Of a stretch of 64,000 nucleotides of DNA, positions 7,043 to 16,266 are shown piece after piece. The DNA comes from CAZHRC01 sp964533865. GTDB lineage: Bacteria; Bacillota; Clostridia; Tissierellales; Peptoniphilaceae. The notes under the pieces were generated by a model. The model made no database searches. It saw nothing but the letters and a program-made list of their open reading frames with translations, and had not been told where the DNA came from. A program made the translations under genes and the position numbers. Each line of letters opens with the position of its first letter. Within the stretch, counting starts at the first letter, position 1. The stretch is taken from NCBI GenBank assembly GCA_964533865.1, contig CAZHRC010000003.1, forward strand, positions 1 to 64,000. The letters are read 5' to 3'.

Positions 7043-8062
7043 ATGTATAACATCACACTGATTCCAGGGGATGGCATCGGTCCAGAGATCGCACGTGCTG
7101 TCCGCAACATGGTCGATGCCACAGGCGTCGACATCCAATGGGATGAGGTTCGCGCAGGCGAAGCTTATCTCGAAGAAACCGGCACCCTCATCCCGGACGA
7201 GCTCTACACCTCCATCGAGAAAAATAAGGTCTGTTTGAAAGGTCCTGTCACTACCCCTATCGGCAAAGGCTTTCGCTCGGTAAACGTTCACCTCCGAAAG
7301 AAATACGACCTTTACGCCAATGTTCGCCCGGTGAGAAATCTAGGCAACGTCCCCTCCCACTTCGACAATGTAAACATCACCATCTTCCGTGAAAACACCG
7401 AAGACCTGTACGCCGGTATCGAAAAGCAAATCTCTGAGGACGAAGCCCATTCGATTAAAATCATCACGCGCCCTTCCAGTTTGCGCATTGCTAGAAAGGC
7501 CTTTGACTACGCCAACACCGTTGGTGAAAAAAAGGTCACTGTAGTCACCAAGGCAAACATTATGAAACTGACCGACGGGTTGTTTTTGGACTGCGCTCGC
7601 GAAGTGGCAAAAGACTACCCCCATATCGCTTTAGAAGAGCTACTCATCGACAACTTCTGCATGCAGCTTGTCATGTACCCTGAACGCTACAGTATCGTGT
7701 TGACTGAAAACCTCTACGGTGACATCCTTTCGGATCTGGCCGCTGGGCTCATTGGAGGCCTAGGCTTGGTACCTGGCGCAAACATCGGAGAAGATATCGC
7801 TATTTTTGAAGCTGTCCACGGCAGCGCACCGGACATCGCCGGCAAGAACCTCGCTAACCCCACTGCTTTTGCGCTGAGCGCCTGCCTTATGTTGGAACAC
7901 TTAGGCGAAGTAGAAAAAGCCACGTTACTAAAAAACGCCATCGATAACGTACTAAAAAACCCTGACAACTACACTGCTGACCTTGGTGGCACCATGTCCA
8001 CCGATGCTTTTGCCCAAGTGGTTGTCGACTATATTACAAAAGAGAGGGCTAAACATGACTAA
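7043..8062 (+). CDS. icd: Isocitrate dehydrogenase, NAD-dependent type
   Basis: This 339-aa enzyme oxidatively decarboxylates isocitrate to 2-oxoglutarate. It belongs to the beta-decarboxylating dehydrogenase family: GDGIGPE at the N-terminus, the substrate loop FRENTEDLYAGIE, and metal-binding aspartates in LYGDILSDLAAGL. The cofactor loop reads HGSAPDIAGK, with Asp-Ile at the positions that select NAD over NADP, so NAD is expected. The length fits the short bacterial/archaeal NAD-IDH type rather than the 410-aa NADP enzyme. Homoisocitrate or isopropylmalate dehydrogenase is possible but the citrate synthase partner argues for isocitrate. Its last 8 nt overlap the citrate synthase start, so the two are co-translated. 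Confidence 0.88.
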   Translation: MYNITLIPGDGIGPEIARAVRNMVDATGVDIQWDEVRAGEAYLEETGTLIPDELYTSIEKNKVCLKGPVTTPIGKGFRSVNVHLRKKYDLYANVRPVRNLGNVPSHFDNVNITIFRENTEDLYAGIEKQISEDEAHSIKIITRPSSLRIARKAFDYANTVGEKKVTVVTKANIMKLTDGLFLDCAREVAKDYPHIALEELLIDNFCMQLVMYPERYSIVLTENLYGDILSDLAAGLIGGLGLVPGANIGEDIAIFEAVHGSAPDIAGKNLANPTAFALSACLMLEHLGEVEKATLLKNAIDNVLKNPDNYTADLGGTMSTDAFAQVVVDYITKERAKHD

Positions 8063-9428
8063 AACAACGACTTCCATAGACGGCATCCGCCAAGATGACT
8101 TTGACAGACTGGTGGAACTGGTCACCGAAGACTCCTACATTTCTCCAGAGCTCTACGATAAGTACAACATTAAACGCGGCCTGAGAAACAAGAACGGCAC
8201 CGGCGTCCTCGTCGGCATTACTAAGATCTGCTCAGTTACTGGCTACGAAATCAACCAAGGCAATAAGATCCCCGTCGAAGGTGAGTTGCGCTACCGCGGT
8301 ATCGACATTTTCGACATCGCCAACAGTTTTATCGAAGAGGATCGTTTTGGTTATGAAGAGGTGGTTTACCTCCTGTTGTTTGGCGCACTTCCAACAAAAG
8401 AAGAACTCCAAGTCTTCACGAGTATTCTCGATGCCCACAGAGATCTGCCAAAGAACTTTAAAGAAGATGTTATCCTCTCCACTCCAAGCCGCAATATTAT
8501 GAACAAAATCCAAAGCAATATTTTGTCTCTGTACTCCTATGACGATAACCCGGAAGACGAGTCCATCGCCAACGTCCTCGCTCAATCCATCGATATTATC
8601 GCGAAGATGCCCACCATCGTCAGCTATAGCTACCAAGCAAAAAAACACTACTTTGACAACGAGTCCCTCGTCTTGCACTTGCCTTGTGAAGGGGCAAGCA
8701 CGGCAGAGAACATGTTACGCCTTTGCCGGGAAGACAAAACTTTCTCCCGGGAAGAAGCACAACTTTTGGACTTGTTACTCGTCGTTCAAGCGGAACACGG
8801 CGGCGGAAATAACTCCACTTTTGCCACTCAAGTCATCTCCTCATCGGGAACTGACACCTACTCCGCTATCGCCGCTGCCGTCGGATCTTTAAAAGGTACG
8901 AAACACGGCGGTGCTAACCGCATGGTATCTGAAATGGTCTCCGATATCAAAGCCCACGTCTCCGACTGGAACGACAAAGAGGAAGTCAAAGCCTACGTCA
9001 AAAAGATCATGCAAAAAGAAGCCTTTAACAAAAAAGGATTGGTCTACGGCATGGGCCATGCGGTCTACACCAAATCTGACCCTCGCGCCATTCTGCTAAA
9101 AGCCAAAGCCGAAGAACTCGCCGCAAAAAAAGATATGAGCGACGCCTACCATTTGATCGCCAACATCGAACAAGCGACCAAAGAACTCTTTAGAGAACTT
9201 AGAGATGAAGACGCGATCATCAGCGCAAACGTCGATTTATATTCTGGATTAGTCTTTGAAATGCTCAATATTCCCGAAGACCTTTACACGCCAATCTTTG
9301 CCGCCGCGCGCATCGCAGGCTGGTGTGCTCACCGATTGGAACAGGTCAGCGACGGAAAGATCATTCGTCCTGCCTTTGTCACCTTGCCTTCACAAAAAGA
9401 TTACGTCCCATTGGCTCAACGCAGCTAG
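8055..9428 (+). CDS. gltA: Citrate synthase
   Basis: This 457-aa protein condenses acetyl-CoA with oxaloacetate. It shows the citrate synthase motifs in order: LRYRGIDI, QAEHGGGNNST (catalytic His), KGTKHGGANRM, YGMGHAVYTKSDPRA (second catalytic His) and SANVDLYSG (catalytic Asp). It belongs to the longer clostridial form with an N-terminal extension of about 60 residues. I chose the ATG at 8055, which overlaps the icd stop codon by 8 nt, rather than the longer frame back to 7983. Together with icd it gives the oxidative branch to 2-oxoglutarate, probably for glutamate. No aconitase gene is in the window. Confidence 0.93.
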   Translation: MTKTTTSIDGIRQDDFDRLVELVTEDSYISPELYDKYNIKRGLRNKNGTGVLVGITKICSVTGYEINQGNKIPVEGELRYRGIDIFDIANSFIEEDRFGYEEVVYLLLFGALPTKEELQVFTSILDAHRDLPKNFKEDVILSTPSRNIMNKIQSNILSLYSYDDNPEDESIANVLAQSIDIIAKMPTIVSYSYQAKKHYFDNESLVLHLPCEGASTAENMLRLCREDKTFSREEAQLLDLLLVVQAEHGGGNNSTFATQVISSSGTDTYSAIAAAVGSLKGTKHGGANRMVSEMVSDIKAHVSDWNDKEEVKAYVKKIMQKEAFNKKGLVYGMGHAVYTKSDPRAILLKAKAEELAAKKDMSDAYHLIANIEQATKELFRELRDEDAIISANVDLYSGLVFEMLNIPEDLYTPIFAAARIAGWCAHRLEQVSDGKIIRPAFVTLPSQKDYVPLAQRS

Positions 9429-9435
9429 TGAAAAA

Positions 9436-9461
9436 AACGCCAATTCCGAGGAATTGGCGTT
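9436..9461 (+). terminator. Rho-independent terminator after citrate synthase
   Basis: AACGCCAATTC (9436-9446) pairs perfectly with GAATTGGCGTT (9451-9461) around a 4-nt loop, 8 bp after the stop codon, with A-run and T-run flanks. Confidence 0.85.
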
Positions 9462-9485
9462 TTCGCATTTCTATTCTCATGTCTA

Positions 9486-10928
9486 TTATGGAACGATGCG
9501 ATCGACGATACGCTTGTCTTCTCCATCACTTTGAGGAGCGGATTCACTTTTCTCACGGTCGTTTCTTCCCCCTGGAAAGAATCGGTCAAGACCGGTTTCA
9601 AACAGGCTCATGGCAACGACCACCAAGATGACGACGATCCACATCACGTTGATCACGTAGTCGGTATATCCGCCGTGGAGACCCATAAGCATCTCCATGG
9701 TCAAGTAAGCGTACAGTGCAACGGTCATCGGCGTTTTCTTCAATCGCGTAAAGACGAAACGCAATAAAAAGAACAACAGCGGCAGGTGGAGCATGCTAAG
9801 AAGAATGCCCCAGTTCCCAAAGTTGGCATAGGCTTCCCCTAAAAACAAGGAGTTGTACACCCCTGCTGTACCGCTTTTTATCCCGATCTTGTTGACGGTC
9901 TCCATGACGATGCGCCCGCTGCGCACGCTTTCCGGTAGCCCGAAAAACCTCCGCACGATAAACCCAGGTAAACTGGCCCCCGCCAGTAGACCGGTCCGAT
10001 AGGTAAATACTTCGAGATGAAGCACTAACGCCATGGCAGAGGTGAGGACGATACGGTTAATCGGTCCTTCCATCGAAAAGATCTTATCCAAGCTCGACCC
10101 TGCGATCACGGCGTACATTACCACGATGCCAGCGACGGCCACCGCACCCAGTATGGCATAGTACCACCATTTCATCCGATCACCATAGAAAATCGTCACG
10201 ATGAAAAATGTGGCTAAATAAATCAAAATCGGCGCCTTTTGCAAATCGTAAAACAAAATCGCACAAGAGGAGACAAAAAGCACTACCAATAGCGCCCACC
10301 ACTTGATTCCCTTTTCTTTGCGCGCATAGACATAAGCAATGTAGGAGATAAAGGGGGTTAGACCAATGGCGAAAATATTTCGAAGGTATTGATTGCCGGC
10401 AAAGTTGACCCCGACATCATTTCTCAAAAAAGCCATCGTCTTTTCATCTGCCCCACGTAGTAATGCCACTACGGGAATTCGATCGATGCCAGTGATGATA
10501 AAAGTGTAAATCACAGCTGCCACACACACCGCCGTAGCGATGGATAGGGTGATAAAAGCACTGCGTGAGCTGACGCGAGAGGTGACGGGTTTTTGTAAGT
10601 AATTGCCTTCTTTGACCGGATCGTACTTGAACACCTTGTTGAGAAGAAGTACCACCCCCGGGAAGGTGACCATCAACCCCATCACCAATAGCCATGCTGT
10701 GGTGCGTACATTTCCGTGTCGCACATAGCGCGCCATATGGTGCCTATCCACGTTGAGAACGATGAGCACCGTCCCTATAACGGAAAAGACCATCAAAAAA
10801 TAGTACACCAAGGATATGGGATTCAGTTTTGTTAAAGAGAGGGTGCCGCTGGCTTTATAAAACAAAAAGGTGCCTAGGCCGACCACCACCAGGGATATAA
10901 ATAAGAACATTAATTGATCAAGACTCAT
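9486..10928 (-). CDS. Polytopic membrane protein, O-antigen/oligosaccharide repeat-unit polymerase (Wzy-like)
   Basis: This 480-aa protein has about 11-12 hydrophobic segments and a charged cytoplasmic tail (residues about 455-480). A large loop at about 315-375 contains a GEAYANFGNWGI motif, typical of Wzy-like polymerases and their relatives. It would join lipid-linked oligosaccharide units at the outer face of the membrane. Sequence conservation in this family is low, so the call rests on topology, that motif and the nearby glycosyltransferases. It is separated from them by a divergent lipoprotein gene and a VanY gene. The start has TAGGAGG 6 bases upstream. Confidence 0.65.
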   Translation of the reverse strand: MSLDQLMFLFISLVVVGLGTFLFYKASGTLSLTKLNPISLVYYFLMVFSVIGTVLIVLNVDRHHMARYVRHGNVRTTAWLLVMGLMVTFPGVVLLLNKVFKYDPVKEGNYLQKPVTSRVSSRSAFITLSIATAVCVAAVIYTFIITGIDRIPVVALLRGADEKTMAFLRNDVGVNFAGNQYLRNIFAIGLTPFISYIAYVYARKEKGIKWWALLVVLFVSSCAILFYDLQKAPILIYLATFFIVTIFYGDRMKWWYYAILGAVAVAGIVVMYAVIAGSSLDKIFSMEGPINRIVLTSAMALVLHLEVFTYRTGLLAGASLPGFIVRRFFGLPESVRSGRIVMETVNKIGIKSGTAGVYNSLFLGEAYANFGNWGILLSMLHLPLLFFLLRFVFTRLKKTPMTVALYAYLTMEMLMGLHGGYTDYVINVMWIVVILVVVAMSLFETGLDRFFPGGRNDREKSESAPQSDGEDKRIVDRIVP

Positions 10929-10956
10929 AAGATCCTCCTAAACTGGATTCATAGTT

Positions 10957-10962
10957 ATTATA
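10957..10962 (-). promoter_or_regulatory. Extended -10 promoter of the Wzy-like gene
   Basis: On the minus strand TGCTATAAT (core at 10957-10962) lies 28 bp before the start codon. It is back to back with the promoter of the peptide-binding protein gene. Confidence 0.5.
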
Positions 10963-10991
10963 GCATAATCCAGCCCGCCATTGAAATCAAG

Positions 10992-11020
10992 TTGCATAAA
11001 ACGGGGATATTTGCCATAAT
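10992..11020 (+). promoter_or_regulatory. Promoter of the peptide-binding lipoprotein gene
   Basis: TTGCAT (10992-10997), 17 bp spacer, CATAAT (11015-11020), then AAGGAGG (11037-11043) and the ATG at 11049. Confidence 0.6.
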
Positions 11021-11048
11021 TAATAGAGAGAAACCCAAGGAGGTGCTC

Positions 11049-12860
11049 ATGATTTCATTCAAAAAACTACTTACGGGCGCACTGATTGCTGTGATGCTCG
11101 TCGGTTGCCAACAGGGAGAAACCGTCCCTGCCAAGGCGACATTAGAAGAGACCAACAAGATCATCGAAAAGGCGATGGCAACGACAAAGCTCACCAATCA
11201 ACACCCTTTAAACAACGAAATCACCATCGCATTGGTGGGGAATCCCGAGACGCTGAATCCTTTTTACGCCTCTGACCACTCGTCGATGACGGTATTGGCT
11301 TCCATCTACAAAAAGATGTACTTCACAGCCTACGGCCAACCTGCCGAGGCCAGCGAACTCGACTTACTCGAAGGGTTAACGATGACTGACTCTACTATCA
11401 CCTTGACCCTTAAAGAAGGCATTACATGGCATGATGGCACACCGATGACCTCAAAGGACATGGCGTTTACCTTTGACTATATCAAGACCCACCCAGACTC
11501 GATTCACACCGACTTGTTTAGTCGTCCTGGCAGAGAAATCGCCGTAAACGTGGTCGACGATCGCACAATAACTCTTGTGACTTCCGAGCCTTCACAAAGC
11601 TTTATGTACGCATTGAGCCAAGTCACCATCGTCCCTGAGCACATCTTCAAAACCATCGACGAAAAAGAACTTCTTGACCCGACTACCTTAGTGGGTAATG
11701 GCCCGTTTATCTACGACTCCAAAGACTGGGACACCATCTACGTCGTTCCCAATACAAATTTCTTTGGCGAAGCGCCAAAACTTGCTAAAATCGCCTTTCG
11801 TGTCATCGAACACGAAACCACTGCTCGCTTTTCAGTGGTGAAATCTCAAGCTCAAGCGGGATTCATGCGCCCTTCAGATTATGACGGCGTGGAAAACACC
11901 CCAGTGAACACCCACGTTGTAGACGAAGGCACCGTAAGAGGTATCCTCTTTAAAACCGCTTCGCCACAAGTTTCAGATGTGGAGACCCGAGAGGCCATCA
12001 CCTATTTGATCAATCGCGACACCTATCGTGGCACCTACGCCACACCCCAAATGGCTCAACTTGCCAATTCCGTGTTTAGCGACACCACAGCTTACCGCAC
12101 GGCTCAAGAATACTACTACGTCTCCGATGGCAATAAAGCACTCAAAATCCTACGCAAAAAAGTGGAAGACAATCCTGATTTCAAGCTGCGCATGGGCTAT
12201 CTCGTCGACGTCGGCGAACCTCACGATCGCTTCTCCATCGCGTTAGAAGAGGCTTTTCGCGGAATTGACATCCCATTTGAAGCCATCCCTTTGTTCGATT
12301 ACGAATATTGGAAAGCCGTAAAAGACCCTTCCGACACCTCTTTTGACTTTTGCATGTTCGATTACGCCATCGGTGAAAACCCAGACGCCTACGCTGCCCT
12401 CTTCAAAACTGGCGGCTTGTACAACTACTCCGGTTATGGGAATCCTGAAATAGATGAGCTGTTCGACGAAGGTGACCGCGCTTTGTCCCCAATGGAAGCC
12501 CAACAGGTTTACGATCGTCTACAAAGCATTCTACTTCGCGACAAACCCTATGAGCCTGTGCTCTACACTCGCACGGTTATCGCCACAGATGACAGACTCA
12601 AAGGTATCGAGGAAGCCATTCCCGCTCCACACACCTTGTTTCGCCACTTCCAGCACCTTTACGTCGACGAATTCGACCCTGAATCCGTGGATGTTGAAAC
12701 ATACGAGATCAATCGAGAAATTGTTGAAAAAGACGCCGAGAAAGTCAAGATCGCCAATGATAAAGGCCGTCTCGAGCGCATTGAAGTCTATAAAAAACGA
12801 CCCGATCTCTACAGGCACCGTGAAATCCTAACGCCGATACAGCTCGAGCATTTACAGTAA
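11049..12860 (+). CDS. Solitary ABC transporter substrate-binding lipoprotein, family 5 (peptide/oligopeptide type)
   Basis: This 603-aa protein begins with a lipoprotein signal (KKLLTGALIAVMLVGC; the Cys is the lipidation site). A family 5 extracellular solute-binding domain follows, with LNPFYASDHSS near the N-terminus and LKEGITWHDGTPMTSKDMAFTF-like sequence around residue 120-140. Such proteins bind peptides, nickel complexes or other ligands on the cell surface. No permease or ATPase genes flank it. The last 60 residues form a charged extension rich in Glu/Lys/Arg beyond the usual end of the fold. An upstream TTG frame back to 10914 was rejected because the ATG has a perfect ribosome site and a signal peptide directly after it. 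Confidence 0.88.
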   Translation: MISFKKLLTGALIAVMLVGCQQGETVPAKATLEETNKIIEKAMATTKLTNQHPLNNEITIALVGNPETLNPFYASDHSSMTVLASIYKKMYFTAYGQPAEASELDLLEGLTMTDSTITLTLKEGITWHDGTPMTSKDMAFTFDYIKTHPDSIHTDLFSRPGREIAVNVVDDRTITLVTSEPSQSFMYALSQVTIVPEHIFKTIDEKELLDPTTLVGNGPFIYDSKDWDTIYVVPNTNFFGEAPKLAKIAFRVIEHETTARFSVVKSQAQAGFMRPSDYDGVENTPVNTHVVDEGTVRGILFKTASPQVSDVETREAITYLINRDTYRGTYATPQMAQLANSVFSDTTAYRTAQEYYYVSDGNKALKILRKKVEDNPDFKLRMGYLVDVGEPHDRFSIALEEAFRGIDIPFEAIPLFDYEYWKAVKDPSDTSFDFCMFDYAIGENPDAYAALFKTGGLYNYSGYGNPEIDELFDEGDRALSPMEAQQVYDRLQSILLRDKPYEPVLYTRTVIATDDRLKGIEEAIPAPHTLFRHFQHLYVDEFDPESVDVETYEINREIVEKDAEKVKIANDKGRLERIEVYKKRPDLYRHREILTPIQLEHLQ

Positions 12861-12910
12861 CACCAATAAAACAGCGACTGCTACAGGGCAGTCGCTGTTT
12901 TATTGGTGTT
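12859..12910. terminator. Perfect 23-bp bidirectional terminator overlapping two stop codons
   Basis: Arms 12859-12881 and 12888-12910 are perfectly complementary with a 6-nt loop. Each arm includes part of a TAA stop codon of one of the two converging genes, and each strand ends in a U-rich arm. Confidence 0.9.
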
Positions 12911-13925
12911 ATCGCAACCCTAAATACTCTTCTAAGGTTAAATTCTTTTGGTGAATCGCCGTGGCTACTTCTACACCGACGTAGCGGTAGTGCCAGGACT
13001 CGTAACTAAAACCTGTGATGGCCTCTTTTCCCTTGGGGTAGCGGAGGATGAAGCCGTATTTGTATGCGTGGTTGATTAGCCAAGCCGATTCTTTGGAGTC
13101 GTTGAATTTGGCATTGATGCGAGCAGTGCTGTCTTCGCCCATCACATCAAATGCAAGGCCAGTTTGATGTTCGCTGTGACCCGGCATGGCAGAAAGTTGG
13201 TTGCCATTGGTCTCCCCATAGGCTTCTATCATCGAATCGTAGACTTCTTTTTGGTTATCGTATCCTCGATAACCCGAAGCGATTTTTAGGACGATATCAT
13301 CTCTGAGCGCTGATTCTTTCATGACTTCAAAGGCGTTTAGTGCATCTGCGGAACTTCCAGGTGCAAAGTCCACGGGTAGACCATAGGTGCGATTGACGAT
13401 GAGTAGGCCATTGATCACTTTAAGCATGGACTCATCCCCGATAGAGGCGAGTTTGGCGATCTCCACATAGCCCGATACATCCTTTGACCGCACTTTGAAG
13501 CTTTGACCATCTTGCCCATAGACTTCCACGTAGGTCTTAGCAGGCATTGTGGCAATAGCCTCTCCCGTCATGGAAGCATCTTTGTAAACTTTCGCTTCTT
13601 CTGATAGTCGTAAATATCCCTGGAGTTCATTACTAAAACCCGATTTGGGTAATTTTTCGCCTGTAGTTTCTTCTGTCGCTTCAACGCCCGTTTCGGCAAG
13701 GGATTCCCCGGCTAATTGACCCACTTGCTGTTGGACGGTCGTCTGAGCGGGCATAGCAGCCGCTGAGGGTTCTTTATTCAAGTTGTCTAAAACCGTCTTA
13801 AAACCTGTGAAGACTAAGGCGCCGACGATGACAACGCCTAAACTCAATCGTAGTAAGCGCATACGTCGTTTGCGTCTCAATTTATTTTTTCTCCTGAGGG
13901 ATCTATTGCGGTAGCGATCGTTCAT
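12909..13925 (-). CDS. Membrane-anchored D-alanyl-D-alanine carboxypeptidase, VanY-like (peptidase M15B), with SH3-like domain
   Basis: This 338-aa protein has a very basic N-terminal tail and one membrane segment (about 27-45), leaving the rest outside the cell. An SH3-like stretch (about 95-155) precedes the M15B domain. Zinc ligands are visible in SEHQTGLAFDV (His and Asp) and in ESWHYRYVG. It would trim the terminal D-Ala from peptidoglycan stem peptides; a role in glycopeptide resistance is not implied. I chose the ATG at 13925 because AAAGG lies about 9 bases upstream; a TTG at 13934 abuts it. It lies between the polymerase gene and the glycosyltransferase operon. Confidence 0.85.
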   Translation of the reverse strand: MNDRYRNRSLRRKNKLRRKRRMRLLRLSLGVVIVGALVFTGFKTVLDNLNKEPSAAAMPAQTTVQQQVGQLAGESLAETGVEATEETTGEKLPKSGFSNELQGYLRLSEEAKVYKDASMTGEAIATMPAKTYVEVYGQDGQSFKVRSKDVSGYVEIAKLASIGDESMLKVINGLLIVNRTYGLPVDFAPGSSADALNAFEVMKESALRDDIVLKIASGYRGYDNQKEVYDSMIEAYGETNGNQLSAMPGHSEHQTGLAFDVMGEDSTARINAKFNDSKESAWLINHAYKYGFILRYPKGKEAITGFSYESWHYRYVGVEVATAIHQKNLTLEEYLGLR

Positions 13926-14017
13926 ATATTTCAACCTTTCTTAATCTCGTAGTTAGTTCTATTCTATCACACCACGATGAATATGTCCTGCCCTTTCTCG
14001 CCATCAAGACCGCGTGA

Positions 14018-15145
14018 CTAAACACGACAGCGATGTGATATCGCCACTTCATAGCCGGCAAGAATCTGATCCACAATATGCCTTTCGCCAAATTCCAAAT
14101 GAATGCCCTCACTGATACGGTTCCCATCGTATTGTGTACGATGACGATAAATATGGTTGAGCCCTGCAACCATCTCATCCACCGCTCCCACCGGCACTAA
14201 GAGCCCCCGTGGTTTCGTCACAAAGCTCTCAGGTCCACCACAACGGGTGCCGAGCACTGCAAGCCCTGAACCCATGGCTTCCACATATGCTTTGCCAAAA
14301 GTTTCCTTCTCCGAAGGCAAGAAAAACAATGCGGAGCGACGATAGTAGTGTGAAAGCTCCTTTGCGGTCACATTCCCCATTAGCACTATCCCATCACTTG
14401 GTGTGATGAGAGCCTCGATTTCCGCCCGCATCGGTCCCTCGCCAAAAAGGCGAAATACCCCTTTTCCCAACAAATCAGAACGCTTATAGGCTTCGATAGC
14501 CTCAACGATGCCCTTTCCCGGCTTGAGGTTTGCCGTCAATGCCACATCGTAACTCGATGAAGGTTGTGGGCGGTACTGAAAAGGCTCTAAGTTGACCACA
14601 GGTGGTATGACAACAGTATCTACACCAAACTGCTTTTGGATCGCCTCTTTTAGTGAGCTACTTACGGCGACTACCGCATCGGCTGCGTGGTACACCTTTT
14701 TTGCGGCCTTGTATAGACTTGAAGGCAGCTCGCCTCTCGCAATTAGCGAAGAATGCTCGGTCATCAAGTGGGGAAGCTTTTCCTTTTTATTGAATAACAC
14801 CGCCGCCATCCCCGGTTCTGTAAAGTGGGAATGGAGGACGTCCGGTGTCCCCATGTGTTGTTTTATTGTCGAGTAATACTTTCTCAAAAAAAAGGCGCCA
14901 ATGGCGCCCGCTCGTCCGATGCCAACCGCTCCAACCGGCACAGCGATAGTATAGGTGCGTACCCCTTCCTTTTCGCCCCTATGATAGCCTAAAGGTCTAC
15001 GATGGCGCAAGGATCGCAAATCGAGACCGACAAAGTGAACCTCGACGCCCTTGCGCGCTAACGCTCTCGCATAGTCGAATTCATGGTTGCCGTTGGTCGG
15101 GTTTTGCTCATCGGGCACTCCGCGACTGATCATAAGCACTTTCAT
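14018..15145 (-). CDS. Glycosyltransferase family 4 (GT-B)
   Basis: This 375-aa protein has the GT-B layout: an N-terminal Rossmann half (MKVLMISRGVPDEQNPTNG), LHSHFTEPG, TEHSSLI, then the donor-binding half with PSEKETFGKAYVEAMGSG, where the E-x7-E pair contacts the nucleotide sugar. It would transfer a sugar from a nucleotide donor to a lipid-linked acceptor at the cytoplasmic face. Donor and acceptor are not predictable. The ATG at 15145 overlaps the stop codon of the preceding glycosyltransferase (ATGA), so I preferred it to the longer frame to 15199. It is the last gene of the four-gene operon. Confidence 0.88.
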   Translation of the reverse strand: MKVLMISRGVPDEQNPTNGNHEFDYARALARKGVEVHFVGLDLRSLRHRRPLGYHRGEKEGVRTYTIAVPVGAVGIGRAGAIGAFFLRKYYSTIKQHMGTPDVLHSHFTEPGMAAVLFNKKEKLPHLMTEHSSLIARGELPSSLYKAAKKVYHAADAVVAVSSSLKEAIQKQFGVDTVVIPPVVNLEPFQYRPQPSSSYDVALTANLKPGKGIVEAIEAYKRSDLLGKGVFRLFGEGPMRAEIEALITPSDGIVLMGNVTAKELSHYYRRSALFFLPSEKETFGKAYVEAMGSGLAVLGTRCGGPESFVTKPRGLLVPVGAVDEMVAGLNHIYRHRTQYDGNRISEGIHLEFGERHIVDQILAGYEVAISHRCRV

Positions 15146-16266
15146 GACGTCAACGCACCTCTGTAAATTTGGTCGTAAATATCGCTGATCGCGTGCCAAT
15201 TGTACCGTTTAGCACCCTGGGCAGCGTTTTTAGACAACCGTTCATAATCCTCGATGATTTTCATCACAGCATCCACGATGGCTTGGGTATCGTCCCATGG
15301 CACGTGATAACCTACGACACCTTCCTCAAACTGCCCGTCGAACCCCTGACCTTTTGAGTAGATCACCGGATCTCCTTGACTCATCGCCTCGACGTATGTC
15401 AGCCCAAAGGTTTCAAATTGAGAAGGCATAACAAAGATATGACTGTCCATCAATTCTTTACAGACCCCGTACTTATCGGTTTTGGACAGTAATTCCACAT
15501 AGGGGCGGTTTTTGATTTGCTTCATCAAACCAAAGTCGATCATGTAAAACTCGGTGTCGTATCCGCCGAGAAGTTTTAGCTTTAAATCCAACCCCTTATC
15601 GTAGAGCACATCAGCCGCTTTTAAAATGCCGCGGACATTTTTATTGCGATCGTTAATCCTACCCACGTAGATGAGCTTTAATGGCGAAGTGGACAGGGTT
15701 TTTCCCAAAGGGTGGGCGTTTTCGATGAAGTGATCATCGATCCCGTTGGGAATGATCACCGTTTTTTTCATGAGCGCATTTTGCTTTTCCTGAGGAACAT
15801 AGCGCTCAAAGGTCAACTTACGGTAGGAATCTGACAAAAACACAATTTTCTCCGCCTTTTCCAAGATCTCCACCCCAAGGGTGCGAAGGCGTCGGAAGCG
15901 TTTAAAAAAGACATTGAGATCTGTGTTGCGCACCGCCACAATGTAAGGAATCCCAAATTCTTCTTTCAAGCGCATAGCGATGTACCCATTGGAGAACAAC
16001 GAATGGGCGTGGCTCAAATCCGCGTTAGTATCCACTTTTGTACGGATGTCCTTGTAAGCTTTATTGTGTTTTAAATAGAAAAACAGACGTTCCCAATTGG
16101 AGAACGAATTTGAAGTGATAAACGCTTTAGGCAATTTGTCCAAAAAACCTTGGTTTGAGGAAAATACGACCACTTGATTCGTCACGTCACGCTCTTCCAA
16201 GGCGTCAAATAAATTCTGATATAGGCCGTTTAAGGTGTAGTAGGAGCACAAATGAAGAACCTTCAT
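15142..16266 (-). CDS. Glycosyltransferase family 4 (GT-B)
   Basis: This 374-aa protein shows the GT4 pattern MKVLHLCSYY at the start, DLSHAHSLFSNG and PNGIDDHF in the middle, and the donor site PSQFETFGLTYVEAMSQGDP near residue 295. Its reaction would be transfer of a sugar during surface polysaccharide assembly. It has 4-nt overlaps with both neighbours, so translation of the operon is tightly coupled. The specific sugar is unknown. Confidence 0.87.
   Translation of the reverse strand: MKVLHLCSYYTLNGLYQNLFDALEERDVTNQVVVFSSNQGFLDKLPKAFITSNSFSNWERLFFYLKHNKAYKDIRTKVDTNADLSHAHSLFSNGYIAMRLKEEFGIPYIVAVRNTDLNVFFKRFRRLRTLGVEILEKAEKIVFLSDSYRKLTFERYVPQEKQNALMKKTVIIPNGIDDHFIENAHPLGKTLSTSPLKLIYVGRINDRNKNVRGILKAADVLYDKGLDLKLKLLGGYDTEFYMIDFGLMKQIKNRPYVELLSKTDKYGVCKELMDSHIFVMPSQFETFGLTYVEAMSQGDPVIYSKGQGFDGQFEEGVVGYHVPWDDTQAIVDAVMKIIEDYERLSKNAAQGAKRYNWHAISDIYDQIYRGALTS

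Noticed and set aside
12909..13925. Vancomycin resistance determinant
   Set aside because: VanY-type domains occur widely in cell-wall turnover. There are no vanHAX-type ligase or dehydrogenase genes or two-component system in the window.
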